From positions 1-32,408 of the forward strand of contig CAITIX010000339.1 of assembly GCA_903892565.1 (NCBI GenBank): DNA of 32,408 nucleotides, read 5' to 3'. Origin of the DNA: an uncultured Acidobacteriia bacterium (GTDB lineage: Bacteria; Acidobacteriota; Terriglobia; Bryobacterales; Bryobacteraceae). The notes beneath the pieces are model-generated. The model ran no database searches. It was not told the DNA's origin and saw only the letters and a program-made list of their open reading frames with translations. Below are positions 7,505 through 14,685 of this stretch, piece after piece. A program made the translations under genes and the position numbers. How positions within the stretch are numbered: the first letter of the stretch is position 1; the number at the start of each line of letters is the position of its first letter.

Positions 7505-8350
7505 ATGAAGGCTCGGACACGCACCGGTCTCGTGGCGTTGGGCGCAATGTTGTGCGTCACGGGTGTGTATGCGCAACGCGAGTTCCGGGTTTACACAAGC
7601 CTGGAAGGCTACGACAACATTCCGTTGCCGGACGACTACACGGTGCCTGGAGAATGGGTATTTGCGCGGCTGATGTATCCTCCGCATCCGAATGGCCGCT
7701 TCAGCAGGCCCTTTGGCAGAGGTGGACGTCGCGATTGGCGCGAGGGCGGCACAAGCTGGTCGCAAGATTATCCACGAGCGGATCGCCACTTCGCGCAAGC
7801 GATGCGTCGCCTGACGCGCGTGAATGCGAGATCCGTGGAACAGCCGGTCAATCTGGATGACGGCGACGACGTCTATAACTGGCCGTGGCTGTGCGCGGGC
7901 GAAATGGGCGATTGGAAACTGACGGACGAGCAGATCGTGAAATTACGCGATTATCTGCTGCGCGGAGGTTTCCTCATGCTGGACGATTTCTGGGGAACCG
8001 CGGAGTGGAATCGTTTCAACGAAACGATGAAGGCGGTGTTTCCGGACCGGCCGATTGTGGAGATCGACGACGCGGACGCGCTGTTCCACTCGGTTTACGA
8101 TTTGGACGATCGCTATCAGATCCCGGGGCAGTGGGCGCTGATGCGCGGGACCACATATCGCGACGACGGAGATCGCGCGTATTGGCGTGGGATTTACGAC
8201 GACCATGGCCGATTGCTGGTGGCGATGTGCTTCAACTCCGACGTGGGCGATTCGTGGGAATGGGCCGATGATCCGCACTATGGCGAGAAGTACTCCGCGC
8301 TGGGGATCCGCATCGGCGTCAACTATGTTGTCTATTCGATGACGCACTAG
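7505..8350 (+). CDS. Secreted DUF4159-domain protein
   Basis: The 281-residue product has a signal peptide (MKARTRTGLVALGAMLCVTGVYAQ), then a domain matching DUF4159: FARLMYPPH near residue 54, DYPRADRHFAQAMRRLTRV, a YNWPWLCAGE segment, and RDYLLRGGFLMLDDFWG, reminiscent of a glutamine-amidotransferase-like beta/alpha core. DUF4159 proteins are common in acidobacteria; their biochemical role is unknown. The gene stands alone, divergent from the peptidase across 116 nt. A TATGCT about 12 nt upstream of the ATG may be a -10 box, but no convincing -35 is present. Confidence 0.75.
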   Translation: MKARTRTGLVALGAMLCVTGVYAQREFRVYTSLEGYDNIPLPDDYTVPGEWVFARLMYPPHPNGRFSRPFGRGGRRDWREGGTSWSQDYPRADRHFAQAMRRLTRVNARSVEQPVNLDDGDDVYNWPWLCAGEMGDWKLTDEQIVKLRDYLLRGGFLMLDDFWGTAEWNRFNETMKAVFPDRPIVEIDDADALFHSVYDLDDRYQIPGQWALMRGTTYRDDGDRAYWRGIYDDHGRLLVAMCFNSDVGDSWEWADDPHYGEKYSALGIRIGVNYVVYSMTH

Positions 8351-8416
8351 CGGCGCGCCGCGATGTCCGCTCCCTCACGGTCGCGGTTCGGTGCGGAAGA
8401 CTTGTGCGCTGTTCGC

Positions 8417-8479
8417 AAAAATAGGCCGCAAGAAAAATATTAAAAAACTCTTGACAGCAGCATGTGCCTCGGCAATACT
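8417..8479 (+). promoter_or_regulatory. Sigma-70 promoter with UP-like A/T tract for the arsR operon
   Basis: TTGACA (8451-8456, perfect consensus -35) is followed after exactly 17 nt by AATACT (8474-8479). Upstream, 8417-8448 is strikingly A/T-rich for this genome (AGAAAAATATTAAAAAACTC) and is positioned as an UP element. The expected start point, about 8486-8487, coincides with the A of the arsR ATG, so the transcript would be leaderless. Confidence 0.8.
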
Positions 8480-8494
8480 TAACCATATGGTTAA
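8479..8494. promoter_or_regulatory. 16-bp perfect palindrome, probable ArsR operator
   Basis: TTAACCATATGGTTAA is a perfect palindrome that begins at the last base of the -10 box and covers the start codon of the regulator gene. A repressor bound there would block RNA polymerase. It fits autoregulation by the winged-helix protein coded directly at the site; binding is inferred, not shown. Confidence 0.75.
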
Positions 8495-8921
8495 TCATTC
8501 AGCCGCAGCGTCCGGCGCCGCGCTGGACGCCGCGTTTGCCGCGTTGTCCGATCCTACGCGACGGGCCATGGTGGAGCGGCTTGCGCATTCGTCGGCCACG
8601 GCCGGAGAGCTGGCTGCGCCGTTCGATATGTCTCTGCCGGCGGTGTCGAAACACCTGCGCGTGCTGGAAGACGCCGGTTTATTGACCAGACAAGTGGAAG
8701 GACGCACGCATCGGATGACGCTGCGCGTGGAAGCGTTGAGGGCGGCGAATATGTGGTTGGATTTCCATCTGAGGTTCTGGGAAACGCGGTTGGATGCATT
8801 GGACCGCTTCCTGAAGGAAACCGAAAACGAAAGTACCGAGAACAGCAGTAATCGCAAGACAAGTTCGGAGAGAGCCAATACAAAGAAGGCCAATACAAGG
8901 AGAAAACATGGCAACGACTGA
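8487..8921 (+). CDS. ArsR/SmtB-family winged-helix repressor
   Basis: A small DNA-binding regulator of 144 residues. The winged helix-turn-helix spans about residues 12-85 (LSDPTRRAMVERL, SLPAVSKHLRVLEDAGLL, VEGRTHRMTL). There is no cysteine at all, so it is not a classical metal sensor; it resembles the SdpR-like group found with SRPBCC proteins. The ATG at 8487 is chosen over an upstream frame to 8391 because the promoter lies at 8451-8479. The C-terminal ~30 residues are polar and low in complexity (Ser, Asn, Lys) and are partly coded by a 15-bp direct repeat. It overlaps the next gene by 14 nt, forming an operon with an AHSA1 and a YCII-like gene. Confidence 0.9.
   Translation: MVNHSAAASGAALDAAFAALSDPTRRAMVERLAHSSATAGELAAPFDMSLPAVSKHLRVLEDAGLLTRQVEGRTHRMTLRVEALRAANMWLDFHLRFWETRLDALDRFLKETENESTENSSNRKTSSERANTKKANTRRKHGND
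8874..8903 (+). repeat. Tandem 15-bp repeat at the arsR 3' end
   Basis: GCCAATACAAAGAAG (8874-8888) is followed directly by GCCAATACAAGGAGA (8889-8903). Both copies lie in the end of arsR, giving ANTKK-ANTRR. The second copy carries the AAGGAG ribosome-binding site of the AHSA1 gene, so the duplication may have created or improved that site. Confidence 0.7.
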
Positions 8922-9357
8922 AACGATGAATCCCGTAGCGCTCCGCCTGGAGCGGAAGTTCGATGCAGCGCCTGAGCGCGTGTTCAACGCCTGGGTCAAT
9001 CCGCAGGCGGTGGCGAAGTGGTTCGGGCCGACGCCGGAGCACAAGTCCGTGGTGACATCGCTGGACGCGAGGGCGGGCGGCAACTATCGGATCGAAATCG
9101 TTCACACCGGCGGGAATGTGCACGTGGCGTTCGGGACGTACCGGGAAGTGGATCCGCCGAAGAAGATCGTGATGACGTGGGCGTGGGAAGGCAATACGGC
9201 GCTTGGGGAATCTTTGGTCACGGTGGAATTTACGCCGAGCGGCACGGGCACCGAGATGGTGCTGACGCACGAGTTGCTGCCGACGGAAGAGGCTCGCGAG
9301 GCTCACAAAAAGGGATGGACAGGATGCTTCGAAAAGATGGGGTCTTTCCTGGCATAG
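8908..9357 (+). CDS. SRPBCC / AHSA1-like domain protein
   Basis: The 149-residue product is a single START-like (SRPBCC) domain of the AHSA1 type: LRLERKFDAAPERVFNAWVNPQAVAKWFGP at the N-terminus, a beta sheet with GGNYRIEIV and VDPPKKIVMTWAWEG, and the C-terminal helix GWTGCFEKMGSFLA. These domains form a hydrophobic pocket; the ligand is unknown. Start ATG has a strong site (AAGGAG, 5 nt spacing). It overlaps arsR by 14 nt, and such ArsR-SRPBCC pairs are a common two-gene unit in which the repressor probably controls both. Confidence 0.88.
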   Translation: MATTETMNPVALRLERKFDAAPERVFNAWVNPQAVAKWFGPTPEHKSVVTSLDARAGGNYRIEIVHTGGNVHVAFGTYREVDPPKKIVMTWAWEGNTALGESLVTVEFTPSGTGTEMVLTHELLPTEEAREAHKKGWTGCFEKMGSFLA

Positions 9358-9409
9358 CGGATTTGGTTTTGGAGACGGAGCCGTAAGTTTCTAGAGAAGG
9401 AGGAGGACT

Positions 9410-9745
9410 ATGAAAAAGTATTTGATTCTATATGTGTCGCCGAAGTCGGCGGCAGAGCGCATGACGACGCCGACGCCGGAACAGGTGAAGGGCATGATGG
9501 ATGCCTGGTTCGCGTGGAAGAACAAAGTGGGATCGGCGCTGGTGGATTTCGGAAATCCGACGGGACACACAGGGACGGTTCCAGCCGGGGCAAGCATGCT
9601 GGGCGAGGGCAAAATCGGAGGGTTCTCGATCCTGCAGGCGGAATCGACGGCGGTGGTGGAAGGATTGATCAAAGATCATCCGTTCCTGGCGATGCCGGGA
9701 AGCTCGATTGAAGTGCTGGAGTACTTGCCGATGCCGGGGATGTAG
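9410..9745 (+). CDS. YCII-related small protein
   Basis: The 111-residue product fits the YCII/DGPF-type ferredoxin-like fold: it begins MKKYLILYVSP, continues with MTTPTPEQVKGMMDAWFAW, GKIGGFSILQAES and ends HPFLAMPGSSIEVLEYLPMPG. Family members often carry a conserved Asp/His pair; here His is present in KDHPFLA. Biochemical function is not established. The ATG is preceded by a strong AGGAGGAGG. The gene follows the AHSA1 gene by 52 nt and is likely the third gene of the same operon. Confidence 0.8.
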   Translation: MKKYLILYVSPKSAAERMTTPTPEQVKGMMDAWFAWKNKVGSALVDFGNPTGHTGTVPAGASMLGEGKIGGFSILQAESTAVVEGLIKDHPFLAMPGSSIEVLEYLPMPGM

Positions 9746-9857
9746 TTGCCCGGTATCACCCGCTTGGATTACCCGGGGCCTCTTTGGGATCCCGGGGCTA
9801 GTTCTGGAAGCCCCATCTGTCCCTCCAACGTGCCGCTTCAACCCTCCGCCCCTCTTT

Positions 9858-9871
9858 TGCTATACTATAAT
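9858..9871 (+). promoter_or_regulatory. Extended -10 promoter of the rpmH-rnpA cluster
   Basis: TGCTATACT (TG 9858-9859, -10 at 9861-9866) overlaps a perfect TATAAT (9866-9871). A weak -35, TTCAAC (9837-9842), is 18 nt from the first box. The leader to rpmH would be about 75-80 nt, in contrast to the very short leaders elsewhere in the window. No DnaA-box cluster is seen here. Confidence 0.6.
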
Positions 9872-9952
9872 TTCTATTGTGTGCCCTTAGCGCATCTGTG
9901 AGCGTTTCGCGCCCAGAACGACGAAGGCAGAACGAAAAAAAGGAATACGCAG

Positions 9953-10120
9953 ATGCCGAAACGTACATTTCAGCCCAACAATCGCAAGCGCGCGAAAACG
10001 CATGGGTTCCGGGAACGCATGAAGACCAAGAACGGACGTGCCGTGCTGGCCCGCCGTCGCGCTCGTGGTCGTCACAAGCTGACGGTCAGCGATGAACGAG
10101 CCGTCCGCGCAGCCCATTAA
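9953..10120 (+). CDS. rpmH: Large ribosomal subunit protein L34
   Basis: L34 is a small rRNA-binding protein of the 50S subunit. The frame from ATG 9953 gives [19 protein letters not shown] followed by [19 protein letters not shown] and HKLTVSDE, the complete L34 pattern, then a short tail ERAVRAAH before TAA at 10118-10120 (55 residues, a little longer than the common 44-52). A GGAAT-type purine run (AAAAAAAGGA) lies upstream. The last 29 nt are shared with the beginning of rnpA in another frame. It is the first gene of rpmH-rnpA-yidD-yidC-khpB. Confidence 0.95.
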   Translation: MPKRTFQPNNRKRAKTHGFRERMKTKNGRAVLARRRARGRHKLTVSDERAVRAAH

Positions 10121-10505
10121 ATCGGCTGAAGGCGCCCGTTTTGGATTCCCGAAGTCTGCGAGAATCCTGCACACCGCCGAATTCCGCGCCACCTATGACC
10201 AAGGCTTCCGCATTTCCGGGCCCCTGTTCGCCGCATTTTGCAGGGCGCGGCCGGGGTCGGAATTGCAATCGGGCGCGGTCACTATCACGGGACCTCGTTT
10301 GGGGCTCACTGTGCCTCGCGCCATTGGCGGAGCCGTTATCCGCAATCGTATTAAAAGACGGCTGCGCGCGGCCTTCCGGCTGTATCGCGCCCAGATTGGT
10401 CCACAGTGGGACATCGTGCTTAACCCGCGGCGCGCGGCACTGGACGCGAGCTTTGCGGACATCGAAAAAGCATTTGGGCGCCTAATTCAAAAATGCGGAC
10501 CCTGA
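10092..10505 (+). CDS. rnpA: Ribonuclease P protein component
   Basis: The protein cofactor of RNase P, which trims the 5' leader of tRNA precursors. The 137-residue product has [22 protein letters not shown] at the N-terminus, the family start pattern, and [26 protein letters not shown] (about residues 74-99), containing the conserved RNR helix that binds the RNA. The ATG at 10092 lies 29 nt inside rpmH; no later start would keep the conserved N-terminal strand, although the first ~12 residues are not needed for it. It overlaps yidD by 13 nt. Confidence 0.93.
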   Translation: MNEPSAQPIKSAEGARFGFPKSARILHTAEFRATYDQGFRISGPLFAAFCRARPGSELQSGAVTITGPRLGLTVPRAIGGAVIRNRIKRRLRAAFRLYRAQIGPQWDIVLNPRRAALDASFADIEKAFGRLIQKCGP

Positions 10506-10702
10506 CCCTGGCCCTCTTACGTACTTATAAACGATGGGTGTCTCCGTGCCTGCCCTCGGCCTGCCGCTTTCACCCGACGTGCTCCGTCTACATGATGCAA
10601 TCGATTGAGAAGTACGGCGTGGCGCGCGGGATCTGGATGGGCCTGGGACGCTTGCTACGCTGTCATCCCTTTCACGAAGGAGGATTCGATCCGGTACGTT
10701 AA
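10493..10702 (+). CDS. yidD: Membrane protein insertion efficiency factor YidD
   Basis: A 69-residue membrane-associated protein that assists YidC. It shows the whole conserved signature: LLRTYKRWVSPCLPSACRF, then HPTCSVYMMQSIEKYGV and RLLRCHPFHEGGFDPV, with three conserved cysteines. The N-terminal stretch [12 protein letters not shown] is a likely amphipathic helix. The start overlaps the end of rnpA by 13 nt and yidC begins 17 nt after its stop, the standard order for this cluster. Confidence 0.94.
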   Translation: MRTLTLALLRTYKRWVSPCLPSACRFHPTCSVYMMQSIEKYGVARGIWMGLGRLLRCHPFHEGGFDPVR

Positions 10703-10719
10703 ATGGATCGAGTTCAAAC

Positions 10720-12426
10720 ATGAAAAAAGATTTGTCCATGGAGGCTCGGCTCCTCATCGCGTTCCTACTCATGGGCGTGGTGCTGATGGTGAGCCAGTAC
10801 TTCATCAAGCCGGTGCCGGCGCCTACGAAACCGGCCGACGCAAAGTCCGCGCCATCGACGGCGGGGTCTACCTCACAGGCGGAGCCCTCTTCTGCTCCGA
10901 TTCCGTCCCCGAAATCGAGCCAAGCAGCAACATCCGCCCAACAGGAAGCCGTTCAGAGTTATGCCGAGCAGACCTACCCGGTAGACACCGACCATTTCCA
11001 CGTGGTGTTTTCGAATCGCGGCGCCACGGTGCGCAGTTGGATTCTCAAGGACTACAAGGATCACAACGGAAAACCGCTGGAGCTGGTTTATCAAAGGGGC
11101 ATGGGCAAGGTTTCGCCGCCCTTTGCGCTGACATTTAAAGGCACCACGCCTTCCACCGATCCGAATACGGCGTTGTTTAAAGAAGAAGGCTCCGACGGCG
11201 GGAATACGCTGACGTTCGAATTTTCCGACGGGCGCTCGGTAACGAAGAAGACGTTCCACTTCGAGCCCAAGAGCTATTTGGTGCAGGTCACAACCGAAGT
11301 GACGCAGAATGGCGTGGCGCTGCCGCATTCCATGACGTGGCGCGGCGGATTCGGCGACGCGGCCGCAGTGGGTGCGCGGGGCGGGACGGCTGCCACGGTG
11401 CAGCACGCCATTTACTACGACCTCCCGAACACGAAACTGCAAGTGAAGACCGCGAAGGATGCCAAGAATGGTCCGGTTTCGGCCAGCGGGCAATTTTCCT
11501 TCGTGGGCATTGAGGATAGTTACTTCGCTGCGGCGTTCCTGCCCGCGAATAAATCTTCCGTCGAGCAAACCACATTCGCCGATACGGTTCCGGATAACGC
11601 GGGAGCCGATGAACAACGCGTCGGCGTCGGCGTGGGTGGCGAAGGCGTAAACACGGTGTCGCTGTTCGTGGGTCCCAAGGATACGGACCTGCTGCGGGCC
11701 GTGGATCCAAAGCTCGAGCAGGTGGTGGACTGGGGCTGGTTCTGGTTCCTGGCGCAGCCCTTGTTCAAGGCGCTGAACTGGGTCACGGATAACGTCGCGC
11801 ACAATTACGGATGGTCGATTGTGCTGGTGACAGTCATCATCAATCTCGTATTGTTCCCGCTGAGACTCACGAGCATGAAGTCCTCGCGGAAAATGCAGAC
11901 GCTGCAGCCGCAGATCAACGCGATCAACGAACGATACAAGGGATTGCCGCTCAAAGATCCCAAGCAGAACGACAAGAACGCTGAGATCATGGATCTCTAC
12001 AAAAAGAACGACGTCAATCCGGTGGGCGGGTGCTTGCCGATGATGTTGCAGCTTCCGTTCTTGTGGGCCTTCTACAAGGTACTGAGCGTATCGATTGAAA
12101 TGCGCGGCGCGCACTGGTTGTGGGTGACCGATCTTTCGCAGCCGGAAACGCTGGCGATCCACATGCTGCCGGTGCTCCTAATCGTCACGCAATTTCTGAC
12201 GCAGAAGATGACGCCAAGCCCGGGCATGGATCCTTCACAGCAGAAGATCATGTTGTTTATGCCGCTGATGTTCGGCTACATGTTCTATTTCGCGTCCGCC
12301 GGGTTGGTACTATACTGGTTAACCGGCAACGTGGTTGCTGTCGCCCAGCAATGGGCACTGAATCGCATCTCTCCGCCGCCCGCGGCGGTCAAAGTGATTC
12401 CCAATAACAAGAAGGGCAGGAGTTGA
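10720..12426 (+). CDS. yidC: Membrane protein insertase YidC
   Basis: YidC inserts and folds inner-membrane proteins, alone or with Sec. The 568-residue product has the Gram-negative layout: a first membrane helix (residues ~9-28), a Pro/Ser/Ala-rich linker (~30-72), a large periplasmic beta domain (~75-320) and the C-terminal insertase core (~345-550) with NYGWSIVLVTVIINLVLFPL, KMQTLQPQINAINERY, NPVGGCLPMMLQLPFLWAF and GLVLYWLTGN. At the position of the hydrophilic-groove arginine there is Asn375; the nearest arginine is Arg382. The basic tail ends NNKKGRS. The stop overlaps the TTG start of khpB. Confidence 0.95.
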   Translation: MKKDLSMEARLLIAFLLMGVVLMVSQYFIKPVPAPTKPADAKSAPSTAGSTSQAEPSSAPIPSPKSSQAATSAQQEAVQSYAEQTYPVDTDHFHVVFSNRGATVRSWILKDYKDHNGKPLELVYQRGMGKVSPPFALTFKGTTPSTDPNTALFKEEGSDGGNTLTFEFSDGRSVTKKTFHFEPKSYLVQVTTEVTQNGVALPHSMTWRGGFGDAAAVGARGGTAATVQHAIYYDLPNTKLQVKTAKDAKNGPVSASGQFSFVGIEDSYFAAAFLPANKSSVEQTTFADTVPDNAGADEQRVGVGVGGEGVNTVSLFVGPKDTDLLRAVDPKLEQVVDWGWFWFLAQPLFKALNWVTDNVAHNYGWSIVLVTVIINLVLFPLRLTSMKSSRKMQTLQPQINAINERYKGLPLKDPKQNDKNAEIMDLYKKNDVNPVGGCLPMMLQLPFLWAFYKVLSVSIEMRGAHWLWVTDLSQPETLAIHMLPVLLIVTQFLTQKMTPSPGMDPSQQKIMLFMPLMFGYMFYFASAGLVLYWLTGNVVAVAQQWALNRISPPPAAVKVIPNNKKGRS

Positions 12427-13190
12427 ACTTGTCCGACAAAAAATATACTGTGGCCGAAACCGGCCCGCTGATTGAAGACTTTCTTGAGCCCGTACTGGAT
12501 GCCGCCGACTTCGACGTGGAATACGTCGTGGCCGAAGGCGAGACACCACATCCGGATTTCGAAAATCCCGAAGTGATGGTGAAGTTCTCGGGACCGGACG
12601 TCGATCTGCTTCTGGCGAACAAAGCCGAAGTGCTGCTCGCGCTGGAGCACCTGACGCAAGAAGCGCTGCACATGCCGTCGGACGATCACTCGAAACTGTG
12701 TTTCGACGCGAACGATCGACGCGCGTTGCGCATCGAGGAGCTTCGCATGAGCGCGGCAGCCGCTGCCGAACGTGTTCGCAAGACGCACGCGCCGTTTCAC
12801 TTTAGTCCGCTGAATAGCCGCGAACGCCGCATCCTGCATTTGTCGTTGCGCGACGAACAGGGCGTGCGCAGCGAAAGCGTCGGCGAAGGAGCGATTCGCC
12901 AGGTTGTGATTGTGCCGGCCGACATGAAGACGTTGCCCGAGCCGGTGATTCCGCCTCGTCCGCGTCCGGAAGATGACGGAGGGCGTCCGCGCTTTGGTGG
13001 ACGTGACGGAGATCGCGGTGGACGCGGCGGAGATCGTCGTGGTGGTCCGGGCGGCGGACGCGGTGGGCCGGGTGGTTCACGTGGCGGCAGACCGGGCGGT
13101 AGACCGGGTGGCGGCGGAGGCCGTGGTGGGCCGGGTGGTGGTGGCCGTGGCGGACCGGGCGGAGATCGCGGCGGCCGTCCAAGACACTAA
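12423..13190 (+). CDS. khpB: KhpB/Jag-type RNA-binding protein with Arg/Gly-rich tail
   Basis: A cytoplasmic RNA-binding protein of the KhpB (Jag/EloR) family, 255 residues. Visible parts: a KH-like core (~50-90) in which the GxxG loop is replaced by ANKA (65-68), an R3H domain (~105-166) with RERRILHLSL (Arg135, His139) and ESVGEGAIRQVVIVP, and a tail (~183-255) made of repeated GGRGG, GGPGG and GGRPGG units. The N-terminal Jag-N domain of many homologues is absent. The start is TTG at 12423, overlapping the yidC stop (TTGA). Position after yidC is the family's usual place. The tail DNA is a degenerate GGTGG/CGTGG repeat, so its length may vary between strains. Confidence 0.88.
   Translation: MNLSDKKYTVAETGPLIEDFLEPVLDAADFDVEYVVAEGETPHPDFENPEVMVKFSGPDVDLLLANKAEVLLALEHLTQEALHMPSDDHSKLCFDANDRRALRIEELRMSAAAAAERVRKTHAPFHFSPLNSRERRILHLSLRDEQGVRSESVGEGAIRQVVIVPADMKTLPEPVIPPRPRPEDDGGRPRFGGRDGDRGGRGGDRRGGPGGGRGGPGGSRGGRPGGRPGGGGGRGGPGGGGRGGPGGDRGGRPRH
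12966..13187 (+). repeat. Degenerate Gly/Arg codon repeat in the khpB tail
   Basis: About 220 bp of imperfect short repeats (GGTGG, CGTGGC, CCGGGCGG) code for the RGG-type tail of KhpB. The pattern has codon periodicity and no spacers, so it is a coding low-complexity repeat. Slippage here would change tail length in steps of codons. Confidence 0.75.
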
Positions 13191-13207
13191 GTAATTTTCA
13201 AGACAAA

Positions 13208-13229
13208 GTGGATAGAGCGCTCTGTCCAC
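13208..13229. repeat. Hairpin GTGGATAGA-GCGC-TCTGTCCAC
   Basis: A 9-bp stem with one T-G wobble and a GCGC loop, 18 nt after the khpB stop. Its right arm (TCTGTCC) is the same as that of the terminator hairpin 50 nt downstream, which suggests that both belong to one family of short palindromic repeats. No T run follows it directly. Confidence 0.55.
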
Positions 13230-13264
13230 GCCCGCGACGAGCGCGGACATCAGTAATATACGAG

Positions 13265-13296
13265 AGGGGACAGAGGCGTCTGTCCCCTTTTCTTGT
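13265..13296 (+). terminator. Rho-independent terminator of the rpmH-khpB cluster
   Basis: A perfect 10-bp stem AGGGGACAGA (13265-13274) / TCTGTCCCCT (13279-13288) with the four-base loop GGCG is followed by TTTTCTT. It stops transcription after khpB and separates it from mnmE, whose ATG is 28 nt after the stem. Confidence 0.85.
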
Positions 13297-13316
13297 CTCC
13301 TTTACTTCATTGCCGC

Positions 13317-14678
13317 ATGAATCTTCGCGACACCATCGCAGCCATTTCCACGCCGCCCGGCCGCGGCGGCATCGGGATCATACGGCTATCGGGATCAAAC
13401 GCGCGGGGCATCGCAGAGAGCATTCTGAAAACGCGCGGCGACTTTTCCTGGGAGCCTTGGACCGCCGCGCTCGCGCAGCTTACGGATGCCGGCGGCCACA
13501 CGATCGATCACGTGGTCGTGACGTTCTTCGCTGCTCCGAAATCTTACACCGCGGATGACGTGGTCGAGATTTCCTGTCACGGATCTCCCGTGGTGTTGCG
13601 GCACGCACTCGAGCGCGCATGCGCCGCGGGTGCACGCCTGGCGGAACCCGGCGAGTTCACATTGCGCGCGTATCTGAATGGCCGCATCGATTTGCCGAGG
13701 GCCGAAGCCGTGCGCGATCTGATTGATGCCACTACGTTGTATCAAGCGCGAGTCGCTGCGCAGCAGATTGAAGGCTCCGTCTCGCGCCGTTTGAAGCCGA
13801 TGAAGGATCAGTTGCTGGAGTTGATCGCGCTGCTCGAGGCCGGGATCGATTTCGCCGAAGACGACATCAGCGTCGCGCCCACCGAAGAGATCCAGCGACG
13901 CTTGGAGCCGATCCAGCAAGCCGTGCGAGCGCTGGCATCGAGCTTCGCTTACGGGAAACTGGTGCGCGATGGATTCACGCTCGCGATTGTCGGGCGTCCA
14001 AACGTGGGCAAGAGCAGCTTGTTCAATCGATTACTGGAGCAGGACCGCGCGATTGTGACGGATATCCCGGGCACGACGCGCGATTTAGTTTCCGAGCACG
14101 CCGCGCTCGAAGGCATCCCCGTGAAATTCGTCGACACGGCAGGCATTCGCGCGGGCGAAGATCTGGTCGAAAGATTGGGCATTGAACGCAGCTACGCCGC
14201 GATGGTTGACGCCGACGTCACGCTGGTGGTCGTGGATCTGGCGGCATCGCTCGAAGCGGACGATATCGCACTACTGGAAAAAGCGTGCGAACAAGGCAAG
14301 CTTGTCATCGCAGGAAATAAGTCAGACTTGCCGCGGCGCGCGGAGATCTCGGACGTGTTTGGACCCGTGGTTCCCGTTTCCGCACTCACGGGCGAAGGGT
14401 TATCGGAGCTGCGCACGGCGCTCGTGGAAAGCATTGCGCCGCGTGGACGCCTAGAGCAAGAAGGCGGATTCATCACCAGCCTGCGCCACGAACAACTGCT
14501 GCGCGAAAGTGCGGAAGCGCTCACGCAGGCACAGACCGCTGCGAGTTTCGGCATCCCTCATGAAATGCTACTGCTGGATCTTTATGCGGCGTTGCGCCCC
14601 ATCGATGCGATTACGGGCTCGACGACGGCGGACGATATTCTGAACCGCATTTTCTCTACGTTTTGCATCGGGAAGTGA
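13317..14678 (+). CDS. mnmE: tRNA uridine-5-carboxymethylaminomethyl GTPase MnmE
   Basis: MnmE with MnmG modifies U34 of tRNAs that read two-codon families. The 453-residue product starts [20 protein letters not shown], has the N-terminal formyl-THF-binding domain, a helical domain, and an inserted GTPase domain with GRPNVGKSS (about 225-233), [14 protein letters not shown] and NKSD. It ends FCIGK, the invariant C-terminus carrying the catalytic Cys. The ATG at 13317 is preferred to a frame from 13293, which would begin in the terminator region and adds residues absent from the family. No promoter is obvious in the 28 nt after the terminator. The next gene starts 7 nt after the stop. Confidence 0.95.
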   Translation: MNLRDTIAAISTPPGRGGIGIIRLSGSNARGIAESILKTRGDFSWEPWTAALAQLTDAGGHTIDHVVVTFFAAPKSYTADDVVEISCHGSPVVLRHALERACAAGARLAEPGEFTLRAYLNGRIDLPRAEAVRDLIDATTLYQARVAAQQIEGSVSRRLKPMKDQLLELIALLEAGIDFAEDDISVAPTEEIQRRLEPIQQAVRALASSFAYGKLVRDGFTLAIVGRPNVGKSSLFNRLLEQDRAIVTDIPGTTRDLVSEHAALEGIPVKFVDTAGIRAGEDLVERLGIERSYAAMVDADVTLVVVDLAASLEADDIALLEKACEQGKLVIAGNKSDLPRRAEISDVFGPVVPVSALTGEGLSELRTALVESIAPRGRLEQEGGFITSLRHEQLLRESAEALTQAQTAASFGIPHEMLLLDLYAALRPIDAITGSTTADDILNRIFSTFCIGK

Positions 14679-14685
14679 TCCTGGA

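Noticed and set aside
9772-9798. Two CCCGGGGC copies as a terminator after the YCII-like gene
   Set aside because: The self-complementary arms (9772-9777, 9791-9796) could pair, but the stem is 6 bp, the loop is 13 nt and no T run follows.
9746-9952. Origin of replication next to rpmH
   Set aside because: dnaA is often beside rpmH, but no dnaA gene, no DnaA-box cluster and no A/T-rich unwinding region is present; the gene upstream belongs to an unrelated operon.
10873-12162. 429-codon open frame antisense to yidC
   Set aside because: Arg/His-rich shadow of yidC in a frame opposite to its codons, without motifs or a ribosome site.
12966-13187. Short repeats in the khpB end as a possible CRISPR or satellite
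   Set aside because: The units are 5-15 bp, have no unique spacers and keep the reading frame as Gly/Arg codons.
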